A DNA stretch of 64,000 nucleotides from Nematostella vectensis (taxonomy: Eukaryota; Cnidaria; Anthozoa; Actiniaria; Edwardsiidae), in NCBI RefSeq assembly GCF_932526225.1, contig NC_064039.1, forward strand, positions 17,292,639 through 17,356,638. Reading direction: 5' to 3'. The notes beneath the pieces are model-generated. The model saw nothing but the letters and a program-made list of their open reading frames with translations. It ran no database searches and was not told the DNA's origin. This document shows, one piece after another, positions 42,980-54,718 of this stretch. Each line of letters opens with the position of its first letter. Within the stretch, counting starts at the first letter, position 1. Both the position numbers and the translations under genes were made by a program.

Positions 42980-43400
42980 TATCTAGATCTTCGAGTCCAA
43001 TATGCAGAGTTTTTGTCTGGTCAATGTTTATGCACCTAGTGACGAAAACGTAATAAGTTGACCAAAGGAGGGCAGAACCTTGCCCCTCCTTTGCAGATAG
43101 TGGTGTTTACAGTATAGGGGACCTGGTGGATGAACGTGGTGCGATTCCCTGCGAGACTGTTTAGAAAAGGGGACTCCACGATATTTTAACTGGATGAGAC
43201 TAATTCATTCCGGTGAGATTGAAACATATACTTAAACAGGGTCAGGTTAACAAGGAAGCTAACCACAATGTATTCGATTTATGATTTTGCGAAATGCCGT
43301 TTGAAAAAATCTTTACCAACCACGTATATAGTTTTATAATATCAAAGAAATTTAGAAACCTAACATCGTAAATAAATCTAAAAAACGTTTAGGATGACCC
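42980..43400 (+). pseudogene. LINE endonuclease and C-terminal remnants
   Basis: QSFCLVNVYAPSDENV is an endonuclease block (NVYAP). Past 43100 a few tail-like pieces occur in changing frames with stops. It probably continues the element started at 41780. Confidence 0.5.
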
Positions 43401-44160
43401 TTCTATAAAGTTGAAGAATGTCTATGAACAAATCTTTAGCTCTGTTTTGGATATGTATTCTAGAAGTTTTAAATATCTTTTAAATTATTATCTTTGTTTT
43501 GTGAAATTAGAAATTGGCTTAATCTGTTTGACATCTTTCTGCCTGTTTTGAATAAATGAAATATTATCTTATGGGTTTTTAGTTTGTTAGTTTTCAGTAG
43601 TGATTGTTAACCAGTTGGGTTTGTTCACGAGGAGATGTTCGTGCGAGAGAATTATTTGTTGCTTTAAGCGGGAAGTTTTTGCGTCGGACGTTTCATTTAC
43701 ATTTTTTGTGTATACGAGAAGCACGTGCGAGATGGGTTTGAGAGTTTTCACAGAGTTCGACATTGGAGTTTTCGTGGAGATGTAGTCGTCGTGGCAATTT
43801 CGTCCCTCTTCGCACGTCAAAACAGCTTGTGCCCTTGCTAGCCAGGTACAGAGAACAACTTCCCTTGCAAGTTGCCTTCTATTTCTAAACGGTTGATGAA
43901 AATAATTGGATGCGAGTATATTTATGAAATGCATTCGATTTCCAGCGGCCTAAATTCCTGCGCATCAGACACGCCATCATCCGCAGCATAAGAAGAAGCA
44001 CCTTTTTTGATAATTTGGCCCTTGTATCTGGAGGGGTCCAACCCACACGGTTTGATAGCAACTGAAAGCCTGTCTGTATATTCCGATCTAGGCACAGGGG
44101 GTTTCCCTGTTTGATGGATAGCAAGTTAAGGATTGCCTTTGTTATTTCTGTTGGTAGTTA
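43401..44160. other. Intron stretch, no gene recognised
   Basis: Frames of about 80-115 codons on the minus strand near 43587-44124 contain nothing I recognise. Confidence 0.4.
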
Positions 44161-46368
44161 TAATATATATATTTAGGCACTGCCTAAAAGCGGAGCCAGC
44201 ATGATGTTTTTCAGTATAAACTTGTGTAGAACCCTCCTTCCCTGCACTTTAATTATGCATCATGTTCCACCACCCACAAAAACGGCACCATATGTAAAAC
44301 ATATAAAGATTGCATGTTCTATAAATACTGCAACTATTATTAAAAGGTGTCCTCCCAATCCTCCTGGGGAATACCTAGAACAAATATGCTTTTTGTTCTA
44401 GGTAAAAAAGTATTTATTGACATTACTAAGGATATAATTAAGTAAACTATACTTGATAGACAACTGATACAGCAAAATTAGCAAAATAAATTTATGCTTT
44501 GATTAACAGGGAAGGCTTTCAGGTGTGAAGGGAGGTCATATTTATTTTAAAATGAGGATCAATTAAAGTTCCTCACAAAAAACTGGGTGCTATTTTATTA
44601 TCTTCAAAATTAAAATCAATAAACAAATACATATCAAATTCCTATACATTAATAAGTATATCAGCAAATCACACTATCATTTTTTATAGTGGATTTGAGG
44701 TAAAAGTACTCATTCCCTGCCTGTACTGTCCCAATTCCTTTTACTTCTTTAAATTACTTTACTTATATTGCAAAGATAGGGCTTTCATTTTCGTTCTCTT
44801 GTGTAAGTTTTAAAATAAGCAATTCAAATATTGGAAAACTATCTTCATTAACCTTCTCTCTTGTGCTTTAAAATGTAACTTTGCTAAGGGTGGATTAAAA
44901 GCACTCCAACATATTGAAAAAAATCTGAGTACATTATTTTATTATACAGTTAAGAACCATATATAAGAACCTAAAATGAACCTGTTAAACTAAAATTATA
45001 AAATTAGAATCCTTTTTATAAGCATCTATTTAGCCTATAATTTGAAATAGGTTGAAAAGGAAAAATTGATTTCTAAATAGTTTAAATATGATCTTAAGGG
45101 ATCATATAGGAGAACTGTTTTTGTTTTTTTATGATTAACTTGCTACCTCAATGAGTCATTGTAATAGCAAGAGACTATTTATGAACATAAATAGCCTAAA
45201 ATGTCACTAACCACACATCATACAAGAACCTGTCAGGCTAACTTGGAAAAAAACTAGGTTTTTTACTTTTATAACTCTGGTTCATTTTTTAGAACAATTT
45301 TCCCATTAAAATATTATCTTTGTTACTTTATATGTTTACTTTTTGTTACTTTATATGTGTTTATTTTTAGTGACCCTGGGTCATGTTTCTTAGCTAGCAG
45401 CTTGTGTCTCAGCTTGATTTCAGAATTTTCTGGCTGAGATTAAGCTAAAGAAGTTTGGGGAAAAGCGTTAAAGAAAAAACTGGTAATTTCCTTGCGATAC
45501 AAATATTACACCACAAAAACCTAATTAATAAAACCTAAAACTAAAAATAGGATACAAATATTATCCCATAAAAACCTAATTCATAAAACCTAAAACTAAA
45601 AATAGTCCCAACTAAAATTTTCTAAAATGATACCCATTACAGAAAATGAATATATGAACTTTGCTGTCTCATAAAGCTCTATGATCTGATGAGCCAGAGG
45701 TTGAAAGAGCTTTTATAGGAGAAGCTGCAGAGGGAAAAAAACATTGCTTTTGAGCAAATTGCTCCTCTACAAAAAAGCTGTCTTGGCTTTCTATGAAACC
45801 TGAATTTTACTTTTGGACCACATTATATTGTGACATATGAAAAAAAAAGTTTTTTAAGGTCTGTAAGAAAGCACTGATGTACCCAGGGTTATTGAAAATA
45901 TTGTAGGTGGTATCAAAACAAGGCATATTTTTAGGTAATAACAGATTCTCAAGGTCCTAATATGTATGTGCATCTTTTTTTTTTTAAATGAAAACAGAAT
46001 TCCAGAATAGTCGATTTAAATTTCAAGTGTTTATCAAATATATTTAGGATATTTAGGGTTTTAGGAGACCAGCTCTCTACTTCTTTCTCCAAAGCAAGCT
46101 GAAGTTTACCAAAGTAATTCATTTAAGCCTTGCTCATCTTTGTGAGAATTTGACCAATCATTCATTGAAATGACTCATCCGCCATATTGTTTTGCGCGCT
46201 CTGGAGGCCTGTGCCGAGGCAGATCGCGGCTGGCTGGCTGGATGGATGGATGGCAGCTTGTGAGATGCTTGTGACGTCATCGACCACAAAAACCGAGTCG
46301 CCTAGTTATAGACCATTTCTATATCTATGGGGCTCCGCGCGCGGCCTACGGCCGCGCTGGCTCCGCTA
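44161..46368 (-). mobile_element. Helentron-like non-autonomous element, both ends present
   Basis: The left end is TATATTTAGG followed by CACTGCCTAAAAGCGGAGCC; the right end (46282-46368) has GGGGCTCCGCGCGCGGCC, TAC, GGCCGCGC (an exact 8-bp hairpin) and ends CTGGCTCCGCTA. The terminal GCGGAGCCAGC and GCTGGCTCCGC are inverted repeats, asymmetric in position. The interior from 44161 to about 45290 is nearly identical to 58980-60049. There is no coding capacity. It lies inside the intron before the 46429 exon, only 60 bases from the acceptor. Confidence 0.65.
46282..46368 (-). repeat. Helentron-like 5'-end module, copy iii
   Basis: The best hairpin copy. GACCACAAAAACCGAGTCG, CCTAGTTATAGACCATTTC and TATATCTATGG precede the GC-rich hairpin. 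The preceding 46228-46255 holds short GGCT and GGAT simple repeats. Confidence 0.8.
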
Positions 46369-46428
46369 CCACCAACTCGTAAAAAGGCATGAAAAGCCAT
46401 GATGGTAACCATATTTTATGCTACGCAG

Positions 46429-46617
46429 TTTTGGAGCCTCGTTCTGGGAATGTCTTACCCGTGCCCTTCCATGGTGCTGGCTCTCTGGAGAAACTAGCAT
46501 ATCACAAGCTATCTACAAGCAAGGAATGATGCTGCCAATATTGCCTACGTGGCCATACTATATCGCCGACATTGTGGCGAGCTGCATTGAACCCGAGGAC
46601 GAGCGTGCAGATATAAG
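46429..46617 (+). CDS. TEX14: TEX14-like pseudokinase, fifth coding exon (kinase C-lobe)
   Basis: Acceptor TTATGCTACGCAG; the first T joins AG of the previous exon to give Ser, so DVY-SFG reads across the junction. That is kinase subdomain IX. Residues 357-419: FGASFWECLTRALPW, GETSISQAIYKQG, LPILPTWPYYIADIVASC and IEPEDERADI, the last matching the Cys-x-P-x-R helix of subdomain XI. It ends at ATAAG|GTGAAC, phase 2. The C-lobe is thus well kept, even though catalytic residues are lost upstream. The exon starts only 60 bases after a Helentron-like element end. Confidence 0.78.
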
Positions 46618-46757
46618 GTGAACATTTAGGTTTATGGTTAAAATAATCTTACATTAAACGTCAAAATTCTGCGATTTCGAAATGTCGATATTTGCGACAA
46701 GTTATGTTTGTGTGCCATTTTCATAAAACCAGGTCAATTTACTTTGTAATTTGTTGC

Positions 46758-47220
46758 AAATATATAGAATTAGGCACTGCCTAAAGGCGGAGCCAGCGCA
46801 TTTGTATTCCAGATATTTTCCATAGTTTTAATAATTATAACAATAACAAAATAATAATGATAATAATACATTTTATAAATCATAATAATCATAACCATAA
46901 TAAAGATCAGAATAATAAAAAGGGTACTTGTTTATTTTGTCCAAATATAGAGCTCACTTTAATTAGCATTATAAAATTAACATAAATATATTATAATTAA
47001 CATAAATAAATGAACAAAAATAAAAACTCCACTCAAAACTTTTTTCTTAAATGCTGTCCTGCTTAAGTTTCATTTTAGCTTGAATATTAGAACCTTAAGA
47101 CATTACATTTATAGGTTTTTATCCATTTCTAAATTAATTTTTTCTATATTTCCACCACTTACTGTATAAACAATAACAGCAAAAAGGAAATGAAAAAATA
47201 CAAACATGATGAGAAAAGAA
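46758..47220 (-). mobile_element. Helentron-like 3'-end module, orphan copy
   Basis: ATATATAGAATTAGGCACTG and CCTAAAGGCGGAGCCAGC mark the terminus at 46758. The AT-rich body after it is unlike the other copies, and no 5' end was recognised. The right limit is arbitrary. Confidence 0.45.
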
Positions 47221-47559
47221 AAATTTGAAATAACAATTGTATTGCCTTCACACAATGGTGTCAGGACTAATCTAAGGGAGCATTTTATTACTCGTGATTC
47301 CGGAATAGAATGATTAGACTAGAAAAAGGGCGCGCTCTTTCATTCCGCGTTCCCATCCCGGGATGGAATAGAGGCCTCCCATTCTGCTACCTGTAGCAGG
47401 ATGACTCGAATGCTATTCTGAACATTCTCTAATTCTATGGCCAAGGAACAACACCAGGGATTATACAGTTCAGATTTTTTTACTATTTATTATTATTTAT
47501 TTATTATTTATGTCTGGTTTAAATTTGTAAGGACCTTCTAGGATAAGTGCAAACTAGTT
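47221..47559. other. Intron stretch, nothing recognised
   Basis: AT-rich sequence; a CCCGGGATGG palindrome-like patch lies at about 47355. Confidence 0.35.
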
Positions 47560-48115
47560 GTTGATGTGAAACAAACTCTCAGAAAGAAAGAATTTAAAAT
47601 ACTAACCTTTACTGTTCTTACCGAAAAAAATCAAAGCTGAGACAATATGAGAGATAAAATACATTCGTTTACTCTTTTTGCCTTTTAGTCTGGCTCAGAT
47701 TCTAAAGTATAGAATAATAAGATTGACACGAGAAATTATGATTTGGTCAGAAATGGCAGAAGCGGAGTTGGTTTTGTTCGAACAATTCGCATTTTAGATA
47801 TTTATTTTCTACACCATGATTATAAATAAAAACAGTAACTCGGCAAAATATATAGTGTTACTGTAAAGGAAAACTAAACTAATTAAATTAAGACTAAAGA
47901 AGTGAACACGAACGAATAAGTAAGCGATAAAATTGTTTAATTACTTATATAACTTATATACGATTTGAAAACGTACCGTTTCATTCGTTTCAAGTCGGCG
48001 AGAAACCAACCTCACTCATACTTTTGCTGCTTTATTGTCTTCGATCTCTCCGTCTTTAGACATGAGTCCTTTCTTATAAGTTTAGGCTTTTCGTAGACTT
48101 TCACTCTTCGCTATG
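47560..48115 (-). repeat. Inverted copy of the repeat at 15055-15183 plus 17106-17625 (empty transposon site)
   Basis: This copy is continuous where the other has a 1.9-kb transposon: reversed, it reads GTTTCTCGCC GACTTGAAACG. It therefore gives the pre-insertion sequence. Shared segments include TTTCATTCGTTTCAAG, AATAAAGCAGCAAAAGTAT (reverse) and the CAGAAAGAAAGAATTTAAA block. Confidence 0.75.
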
Positions 48116-48607
48116 TTGTGAATCGGTAGTGATTTTCTGCCGTGTGATAACCAGTTTGTTGAAGGCGAAATTCGACAGCGTGCTCAGAGAAAATTGTAGA
48201 TTCTTTGATTTAAGCAATCCACAACAATAGGGGTTTTCAAATAATTTTCTCACTTCTTAGACATTTGGAAGTTTGTGTTTTCTCGAGTGGAGGCGAAGCG
48301 TGGTTACACAGCTTGACGTTTTTTCATCAACATCGGGGTAGCGATGGGTACCTCGAAATTTTGTAGCATGTTCGTTTTGCAAACGAAGAAAAGAAATGTA
48401 ATGCTTTTTTTCCAGTACTCGCGGGTTCCCACTTTCGCGCCATTCAATTTTAGATCAATCAGAGAAGCGAATTCCATTTTTGGCGTTTTCTTTCTACAGG
48501 AGAGACACCAACCAAACAAACAAGAGCGCGCTAGCAGCGTAGCTATATACCGAGCTGTATGATTAACAGTTATATTTTGTTGTATTTATCTAAGACGTTT
48601 TTTTCAG
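48116..48607. other. Intron stretch before the last exon found
   Basis: Frames near 48304-48562 on both strands are not recognisable. Confidence 0.35.
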
Positions 48608-48873
48608 CATTATACGAGATCAACTTCATACCATAAAGCATTCTGGCTGGCATTTGAACTCTGCTTTTCTTGACATATCATTTGAGGAGTGGCTCACAGA
48701 CAACGAGAAACTGCATCACTTTCGTCGGCGTAGCAGAACACTGCACAAATCCAGCATTTCAAGAAAGATATCACTCCTGGAAAATAATTTGGTGACCCTG
48801 GAAGACAGCAAGCTCAGGCTGATGACCAGCAGGCGAAGATCATCGACAATACGGAAACAAACCATCGTCACCG
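48608..48873 (+). CDS. TEX14: TEX14-like pseudokinase, sixth coding exon found
   Basis: Acceptor GACGTTTTTTTCAG; the first base completes codon 420 (AG plus C, Ser). Residues 421-508 read IIRDQLHTIKHSGWHLNSAF, then LDISFEEWLTDNEKLHHF and a basic tail RRRSRTLHKSSISRK and RLMTSRRRSSTIRKQ. It ends at CACCG|GTAGGT, phase 1. The region matches the end of the kinase fold and the beginning of a low-complexity linker. Total 1525 coding bases up to here leave one base of a codon, consistent with the next exon starting in phase 1. The rest of the protein is not found with confidence. Confidence 0.72.
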
Positions 48874-49149
48874 GTAGGTTCTTTAGGCGATGATAAATTT
48901 TTGCAAAGGCGATGAAGTATTTTGGAGTATTTCGGGTAATAATACAAGAACAAGAAGTCGACAAGTCGACAAGAACTCGACTATAAAATACACTCTAGTT
49001 AGTGTGACTAAAACAAAAAGCATAAGAGGTAAAGATGACCTTAGTCTAGCATTTTCTTTGTGGTAATATGATAAAGGAATAACTACTCAAGACTTTGAGC
49101 CGAATGTGGAAGATTATAGCGCGATTTGAACAAAGATCAAAGAGGCTTT
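48874..49149. other. Intron start, nothing recognised
   Basis: No supported feature. A GTCGACAAGT sequence is repeated in tandem near 48956-48975. Confidence 0.35.
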
Positions 49150-49262
49150 AAACACTATAAAAGGGAGGAAACTGGTTTGCTCCGAAAAATCTGTCAATCA
49201 AATCAGTTGAGTCAAGACTTCAACGCGAGCGGACGTGTTTCACGGAGCTCCCAATAAACCAG
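49150..49262 (+). promoter_or_regulatory. TATA-box repeat, inverted copy of 10690-10850
   Basis: ACTATAAAAGGGAGG followed by CTCCGAAAAATCTGTCAATC, AAATCAGTTGAGTC, AGACTTCAACG and CACGGAGCTCCC. The same order occurs in reverse at 10690-10850. The copy differs in lacking the 36-base tandem duplication and the start codon. Confidence 0.5.
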
Positions 49263-49985
49263 AAGATCAGTCAAAAAATACCCATTTTCAAAAAATCTAA
49301 TCGCTTATCTACAACCCTTCAATGGAGCTCAAAGTAAACCCGAATGATCTCAATATCTTAATTTTATTCTATGAAAACGACAAAAAAATTTTATCGGCGA
49401 AATTTTACATGGCGGCTAAAAAAGTTCAATTTCTTTATTTTGAAAGTATTAAATAGTCCCCAGAACGGCCACTAAAACCTACGATCAACAAAACCGATTG
49501 CTTTAATTTCTGGTATGCTGTTAGAAATAAGAGGTAGCTAAATAACAATGGTAAAAATTCCTTGCTTGCGTATGGATTTTTTTTAGGGGCGAATTTCAAA
49601 ATAGGTAAATAACAGAGTGGCTGAAAATAAAAATACGCCAATATCTCAGAATTCCTCCGCGGAGCTCCATAGGTATAGAAATATGGTAAGTTATGCGACT
49701 TGGTTTTGTGGTCATCGCGCGGTTACCCTGCGTTGTCACAAATCAGCCAGTAATCCAGCCGCGCAACTCTCAGGCCCCTCTCGGTCTTACGCTTTTATGT
49801 GTTTTTAGTTCAAAGTTCGTATGTTTACAGAAAAAAAAGGCAGTATTTAATGAGAAAATATGCGGATTCAAACGGACTGAAGTCTTTTAGGAACCAATTT
49901 GTCTGAAGTACGAGTCGATAGTAAAATCTACCCGAGCGTTCGTGAATCCCGCCCGTTGCAACAGCTAAAAAGAGGACTATAGAGG

Positions 49986-50108
49986 CTATAAAAATTATTC
50001 GCTTCTGTCGACGAGTTCCTTGCTAGCAGAAATTCGACAACTTCACAGTTTACAACAAAAGCGAACAACACAACCACAACAGAAAGCGAGAAAAAAAAAA
50101 CTGCCAAG
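49986..50108 (+). other. Candidate promoter or extra small exon (uncertain)
   Basis: A TATA-like GCTATAAAAATTATTC at 49986 is followed by an AG acceptor (TTGCTAGCAG, ending 50029) and a strong donor CCAAG|GTGAGT at 50108. The 79 bases between stay open in the phase left by the 48608-48873 exon (25 codons plus 2 bases), but are low-complexity Gln/Lys-rich. They could be another exon of the TEX14-like gene or the first exon of an unrelated transcript. It lies inside the reverse Helentron-like element, which argues against the host gene. Confidence 0.2.
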
Positions 50109-51000
50109 GTGAGTTTTAGACGACGATTTGTATTGAGAATATGAAAGGTATTTTTTTATTGTTGTGCTTTTATAATGCTCGTTTGTTCGTTTTTTTTTCC
50201 ATAACTAATCGCTCAGACTAAAACACCGTACCAGCTTTAGTTTGACGTCAAGATGCCATATCAAAGTCATATTATATCCTTGTTTTGATGTAAATACGTA
50301 AATACTTACAAGTTCTATAAATTCAGGCGTATATTCCTCACGGTAAGTAAGAATTTAACGACAGAAATACGTAGTAGTCTAGTTACTGTATCAATGCCAC
50401 TTAGCCTGTTTGATTTATACATTTGTTTATAGAGTTTGCTTTGAGAATTCGTGGTCTAATCAAACATGTTGAGCATAACACATCCTTTGATATTCTTCGT
50501 TCTCTCTAAACTTTATTGACTGCGTTGAGATATTTAATAAAGGCTGACAAATATTATCCTGTCCTATATTGCTAAAGAAGACCTTTCTTGTCTTTATATT
50601 CTGTGTATTTAGTCTTTTCAAAGATACAGCAACATTTTTTCAACATTATCATAACTACTTTAACTTTACAATTACAAAAGAATTTTCTCTTCGAAAAAAA
50701 AAATCAACTTATTACCTATATATTTATATTGTCTGCATCTTGCATACTTTTTAATGTGTATTATTTATTTTTATTCAAATAGTTGTGGAAAATTAGTAAG
50801 GTTATAAATGGCATGATAAAAATATTGTTTTAAAAGAAAAAAATAATTAATTGTTTTCATTTTTATTTAGGTAAAACTAACCAAGGACTACCTAAGGGCC
50901 GTGATTGATTATAAAGACTGAAAGGCATAATAATAGGCAAATATTAAGATAATATAGAAGGGGATTTCTTACTTTTATATTACAGTATAAGTGTAATAGG
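50109..51000. other. Body of the reverse Helentron-like element, no gene
   Basis: AT-rich with chance frames only. Confidence 0.4.
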
Positions 51001-51915
51001 TTTTTTAGAGCAAGATACTTGTATGCAATTGATATTATTTGCTGTTTCCCCTCTGCACCCTAAATAAATTAAAATATGTTAGCTTTGAAATAAGACATTT
51101 TCATTTAGCACTACTTTCAGTAATATCAAGGATTTTTTATTTAGAATTTGCTTCCCAAGTAAATTTGTTCTTCTCCATTGCATTTAATTTTGGAGTAGCA
51201 TTAGCATGTGTGGATCCAGGGTTTTTATAAAACAGCAGGCCACCATGCTAAAGGGTGGGTGCACCAATATGTAATGCATGACTGTAATATCCTTGGTGAT
51301 GGAGTATTACCATTATGTGATAGACAAAACTTCCATATGGCACCTGAAATCTATAACTGTATCATTATATCTTTGGAATGCTGTTTCATTTATTATTTGT
51401 TTCTTTGCAAGGGCAAAGCTGGTCAGAATGTAGCTTTGATACAAGTTCTATACTTCTATAAAGGGAAGAGGTTTTTATTAGATCAAAGTACTTAAATTAT
51501 ATAAATATAACAACAAACTTGTGCTTTTTCAATAATAAATTTGTAAAGAAAACAGTTTTATATCAATCCTAAAGGTAATAGGAAAGGGAAAAATACTAGA
51601 AAAGTGCTCAGTCAAGTTATTATTGCATTATTGTTATAAATGCTTGTTAGAATGCTATTTTGATAAAAAACAAAATATAGATAGTGGAGTTAAATAAGAG
51701 GGAAAATAAGAATTGACCATTAGACTCTTGAAAATCATTCTCGTCCACTAAGACACCTGAACTTTGACAGCCTTTTTCACACCAAGGTTTAGTATTTGTT
51801 AACTTTCATACTGCATATTTTAATATTTTAATATTTAAAAATATTATTAAATGAGTGCTTGCTTGATACATTTGGAGGGGCCAATGCAACAGACCCATAC
51901 CGAGGATTTTTCATT

Positions 51916-51934
51916 GGGGGGGGGGGGGGGGGGG
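51916..51934. repeat. G homopolymer of 19 bases
   Basis: Uninterrupted G run. A second tract (TG repeat about 52117-52137, then G-rich to 52163) follows. Confidence 0.95.
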
Positions 51935-52121
51935 TGAGAAATAAAAAAAAGTGGACCTTCTATTACCGCGGTGGGGGAGTTCTCTGATAAAAATCTGACC
52001 GCGCCTTTGCAGTATTTCCAGGGGAGGTTTAATGTCGGATTTGGCTACATACCAGAGTGAGTTTTGTCTACAAATAATAGCACTCCTACTGCGAACCGAA
52101 AGTGTTCCTTTGGCCGTGTGT

Positions 52122-52152
<31 letters not shown>

Positions 52153-52197
52153 TGGGGGGGTGGTGGCAGCTCCTAGGTACGGGCCTGTACAATTCAT

Positions 52198-52390
52198 TGT
52201 AGGATTGTGGTCAGGAACCGTGGCCAGTCACGCGCTTTAAGGACTTTGTTTTGGACATGCGCTAGAGTGTTACAGAAACAATTCAGGGACATATCAATGA
52301 TATATGCCATATTACTTTTATACTTGTCTTGTTTTGTTTGTAGATAGGATTTTATAATTATTAATGCGTAATTAAATGGAAAGGGAGGGA
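52198..52390 (+). repeat. Deleted first copy: LTR start fused to element 3' end
   Basis: It begins TGTAGGATTGTGGTCAGG and matches the LTR for 35 bases, then jumps at CACG|CGCTTTAAGG into sequence matching the last pol codons and the purine tract GGAAAGGGAGGGA. The junction shows CG microhomology. Confidence 0.9.
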
Positions 52391-52573
52391 TGTAGGATTG
52401 TGATCAGGAACCGTGACCAGTCACGTGTAAGGGATTACATAACGGGTGTAAGGGATTATGGGTAGGAGTAGAGGAGCCGGAGTGCTATGTAGGTATGCGA
52501 TAAGAGTAGGATAATAAAGCGGATGATCTACGAATATTGCCGTCGTTTAAAGCATTCGACCCAGAACATTACA
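52391..52573 (+). repeat. 5' LTR of Gypsy element
   Basis: 183 bp, from TGTAGGATTG to GAACATTACA. It is followed by TTGGCGACGAGG, a probable primer-binding site. It matches the 3' LTR nearly exactly. Confidence 0.92.
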
Positions 52574-52630
52574 TTGGCGACGAGGTAAACTGTTATTTCT
52601 TTGGCTAAACAGCTTTGTTGAAGGAGATAG

Positions 52631-53806
52631 AGGCGACATTTTAGACTGATTATTTGCGGCAAGCCAGACGACAATAGTGAAACAGCGGCGATCCTAACTC
52701 CGATAGATGTGAGAGGGATTCCCTGCTTTAACCCCAGGGAAGACTCTTCAAACTTGGCGATCAGATGGAAGAAATGGAAGCGGTCATTCAACCTTTATCT
52801 GACAGCAAAAGGAGTAGTGAATGACAAACAGAAGGTAGCGCTACTTCTGCCCACGGCGGGACTAGACCTACAGGAAGTTTATTTTACTTTGGTCGGCGAA
52901 GACGAGGAAAAAGCATTCTCTGAATGTGTAAAGCTTCTGGACGACTATTTCATTCCTAAAGTCAATTTGCCATTTGAAAGGCACCAGTTTCGCCAAATGA
53001 GTCAGGCTCCAGGCGAGAAAGTGGATTAGTTTGTATCACGTTTGAGACAAAAAGCGAGCACGTGCGACTTCAATAACGTAGATGAAACAATACGGGATCA
53101 ACTAATAGAGAAGGGTTTCGAATCTAAACTGAGGCGGAAATTCTTGGAGGAAGTAAACGCTAGTTTGAAAAATTTACAATATGTGGCTCGCGCTTACGAG
53201 GCCGTAGAAGAACAAATGAAGTCATTGGAGAGTTCGCACGCGGTGAACGCACTCAACCAAAACATGAATAATGGCGGTGATCACACAAAGATAAACCGCA
53301 AATCAGGCCTGAACCAAGGACGTTGCTTTAATTGCAATCGGACAGGACATATTGCGAGAGACCCAGTCTGTCCCGCGAAATCTCAGAGCTGTAACTCGTG
53401 CGGGATAAAAGGCCATTTCTCGGCGTGTTGCAAGACTACACGGAGAAAGGGCAACGCGTATCAGGTTGCCGCCGAGGAGAACGGAGATTCGGAAATAGAC
53501 GAGTCGTATGCGTTTGTGGTCGGACAGAATGACGGCGCTCGCTCTGGTGAAGTGAACCTGACTATCGGAGGAGTAAGCCTAGAGGGAGTCCTGATTGACT
53601 TGGGAGCTACATGTAATCTTATTGATTATGCGACGTGGACTTACTTGAAGGACCATCGAGTAGATTGCAACTCCGCGAGTTCCAACAAGAAATTGTTTGC
53701 CTACGGACAAAGAGAACCAATTGACGTCGCAGGAACTTTCACGACAGAGATAATATGCATGGCGAGTGGCAAGAAATGCCGGGACGAGTTCAAGGTTATA
53801 GAGTGA
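52631..53806 (+). pseudogene. Gypsy gag and protease, broken by one stop and a frameshift
   Basis: The open frame starts without an ATG at 52631 and reads gag (IRWKKWKRSFNLYLTAKG, QQ-type helices, RHQFRQMSQAPGEKVD), a TAG stop at 53027-53029, then continues in frame with FVSRLRQKASTCDFN to two zinc knuckles (CFNCNRTGHIARDPVCPAKS, CNSCGIKGHFSACC). Then comes the protease with VLIDLGATCNLID; the catalytic loop reads DLG where DTG or DSG is expected. The frame ends at 53804-53806, and the next frame overlaps from 53755. The stop and the altered active site suggest no function. Confidence 0.85.
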
Positions 53807-54718
53807 AAGGAAAGGCTTTGCTAGGAAAGAAGACAGCCGAGCAGCTTAAAGTACTTAGGGTCGGGCCGGAGACAAGAGAAAGTGCGGTTGTAGAAGCTAG
53901 CGATTCTGATATTCGCGAACAGTATTCTGATATATTTTCCGGAGTCGGAAAACTCCCAGATTACAAGTTGAAACTTCATGTCGATGAAGGAGTCTCACCG
54001 GTCGCACAGCCTGTACTGAGGTTACCGTTAGGATTACGGGATAAGGTAGACGAGAAGCTGGACGATTTGCTAGAGAAAGAGATAATCGAAGAGATACCGG
54101 AAGCGACACCGACAAGATGGGTTTCGCCACTGGTTGTTGTTCCAAAGGCTGATGGCAAGGACATACGCGTATGCGTAGACATGAGAAGAGCGAACGAGGC
54201 GATTATAAGAGAAAGGCAACCCATTCCGACAATAGAAGAGGTGCTGTACGACCTGAATGGCGCGACTGTGTTTAGCAAAATCGACTTGAAGTGGGGTTTC
54301 CATCAAATTGAGCTAGACGAGCACTCGAGAGACATCACTTCATTCGTGACGCACAGGGGAAATATCAGAAAATCATTTCGGATGTTTTGACCGGCTGTAA
54401 CGGAGTGGCAAACATTGCAGACGATTTGATTGTTTATGGAACTGATCTAGCCGAACACGATGCAAATTTGCATAAAGTGCTGTCACGGCTACAGGAGAAA
54501 GGCCTGACGGTAAATGGAGACAAGTGTCAATTTAGATTACCCAAGTTAAAATTCTTTGGGCATGAGCTCAGTGCGCAAGGAATTACACCAAGCGAAGAGA
54601 AGATTGCGGCAATAGTGAATGCGAGACCACCACAGAATGTTTTTAAAGTTAGATCATTTGTACAGCTTGTACAATATTCGGCGAAGTTCATTCCAAATGT
54701 TTCACAGATCGTCAACCG
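53807..54718 (+). pseudogene. Gypsy RT with a short internal deletion
   Basis: It follows from the protease by a frameshift. Motifs are KLHVDEGVSPVAQPVLRLPL, TRWVSPLVVVPKADGKDIRV, CVDMRRANEAI, VFSKIDLKWGFHQIELDE (motif A), DITSFVTHRG. There the sequence jumps: about 50 bases that should encode the motif B region are absent at about 54360. It then resumes with VANIADDLIVYGTD (catalytic ADD) in another frame, FFGHELSAQGITPSEEKI and FVQLVQYSAKFIPNV. A short frame change leads into the RNase H near 54720. Confidence 0.88.

Noticed and set aside
45685-45725. Second hammerhead-like core (CTGATGAGCC...GGTTGAAAGAG)
   Set aside because: The box before GAAA is T instead of C, stem II would be two pairs, and no cleavage triplet with a pairing stem I was found.
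50030-50108. Seventh exon of the TEX14-like gene
   Set aside because: Phase and splice sites fit, but it lies inside a transposon and is low complexity; kept only as a low-confidence feature.
51911-52192. Proline-rich minus-strand frame
   Set aside because: It is translation of the G homopolymers and the TG repeat.
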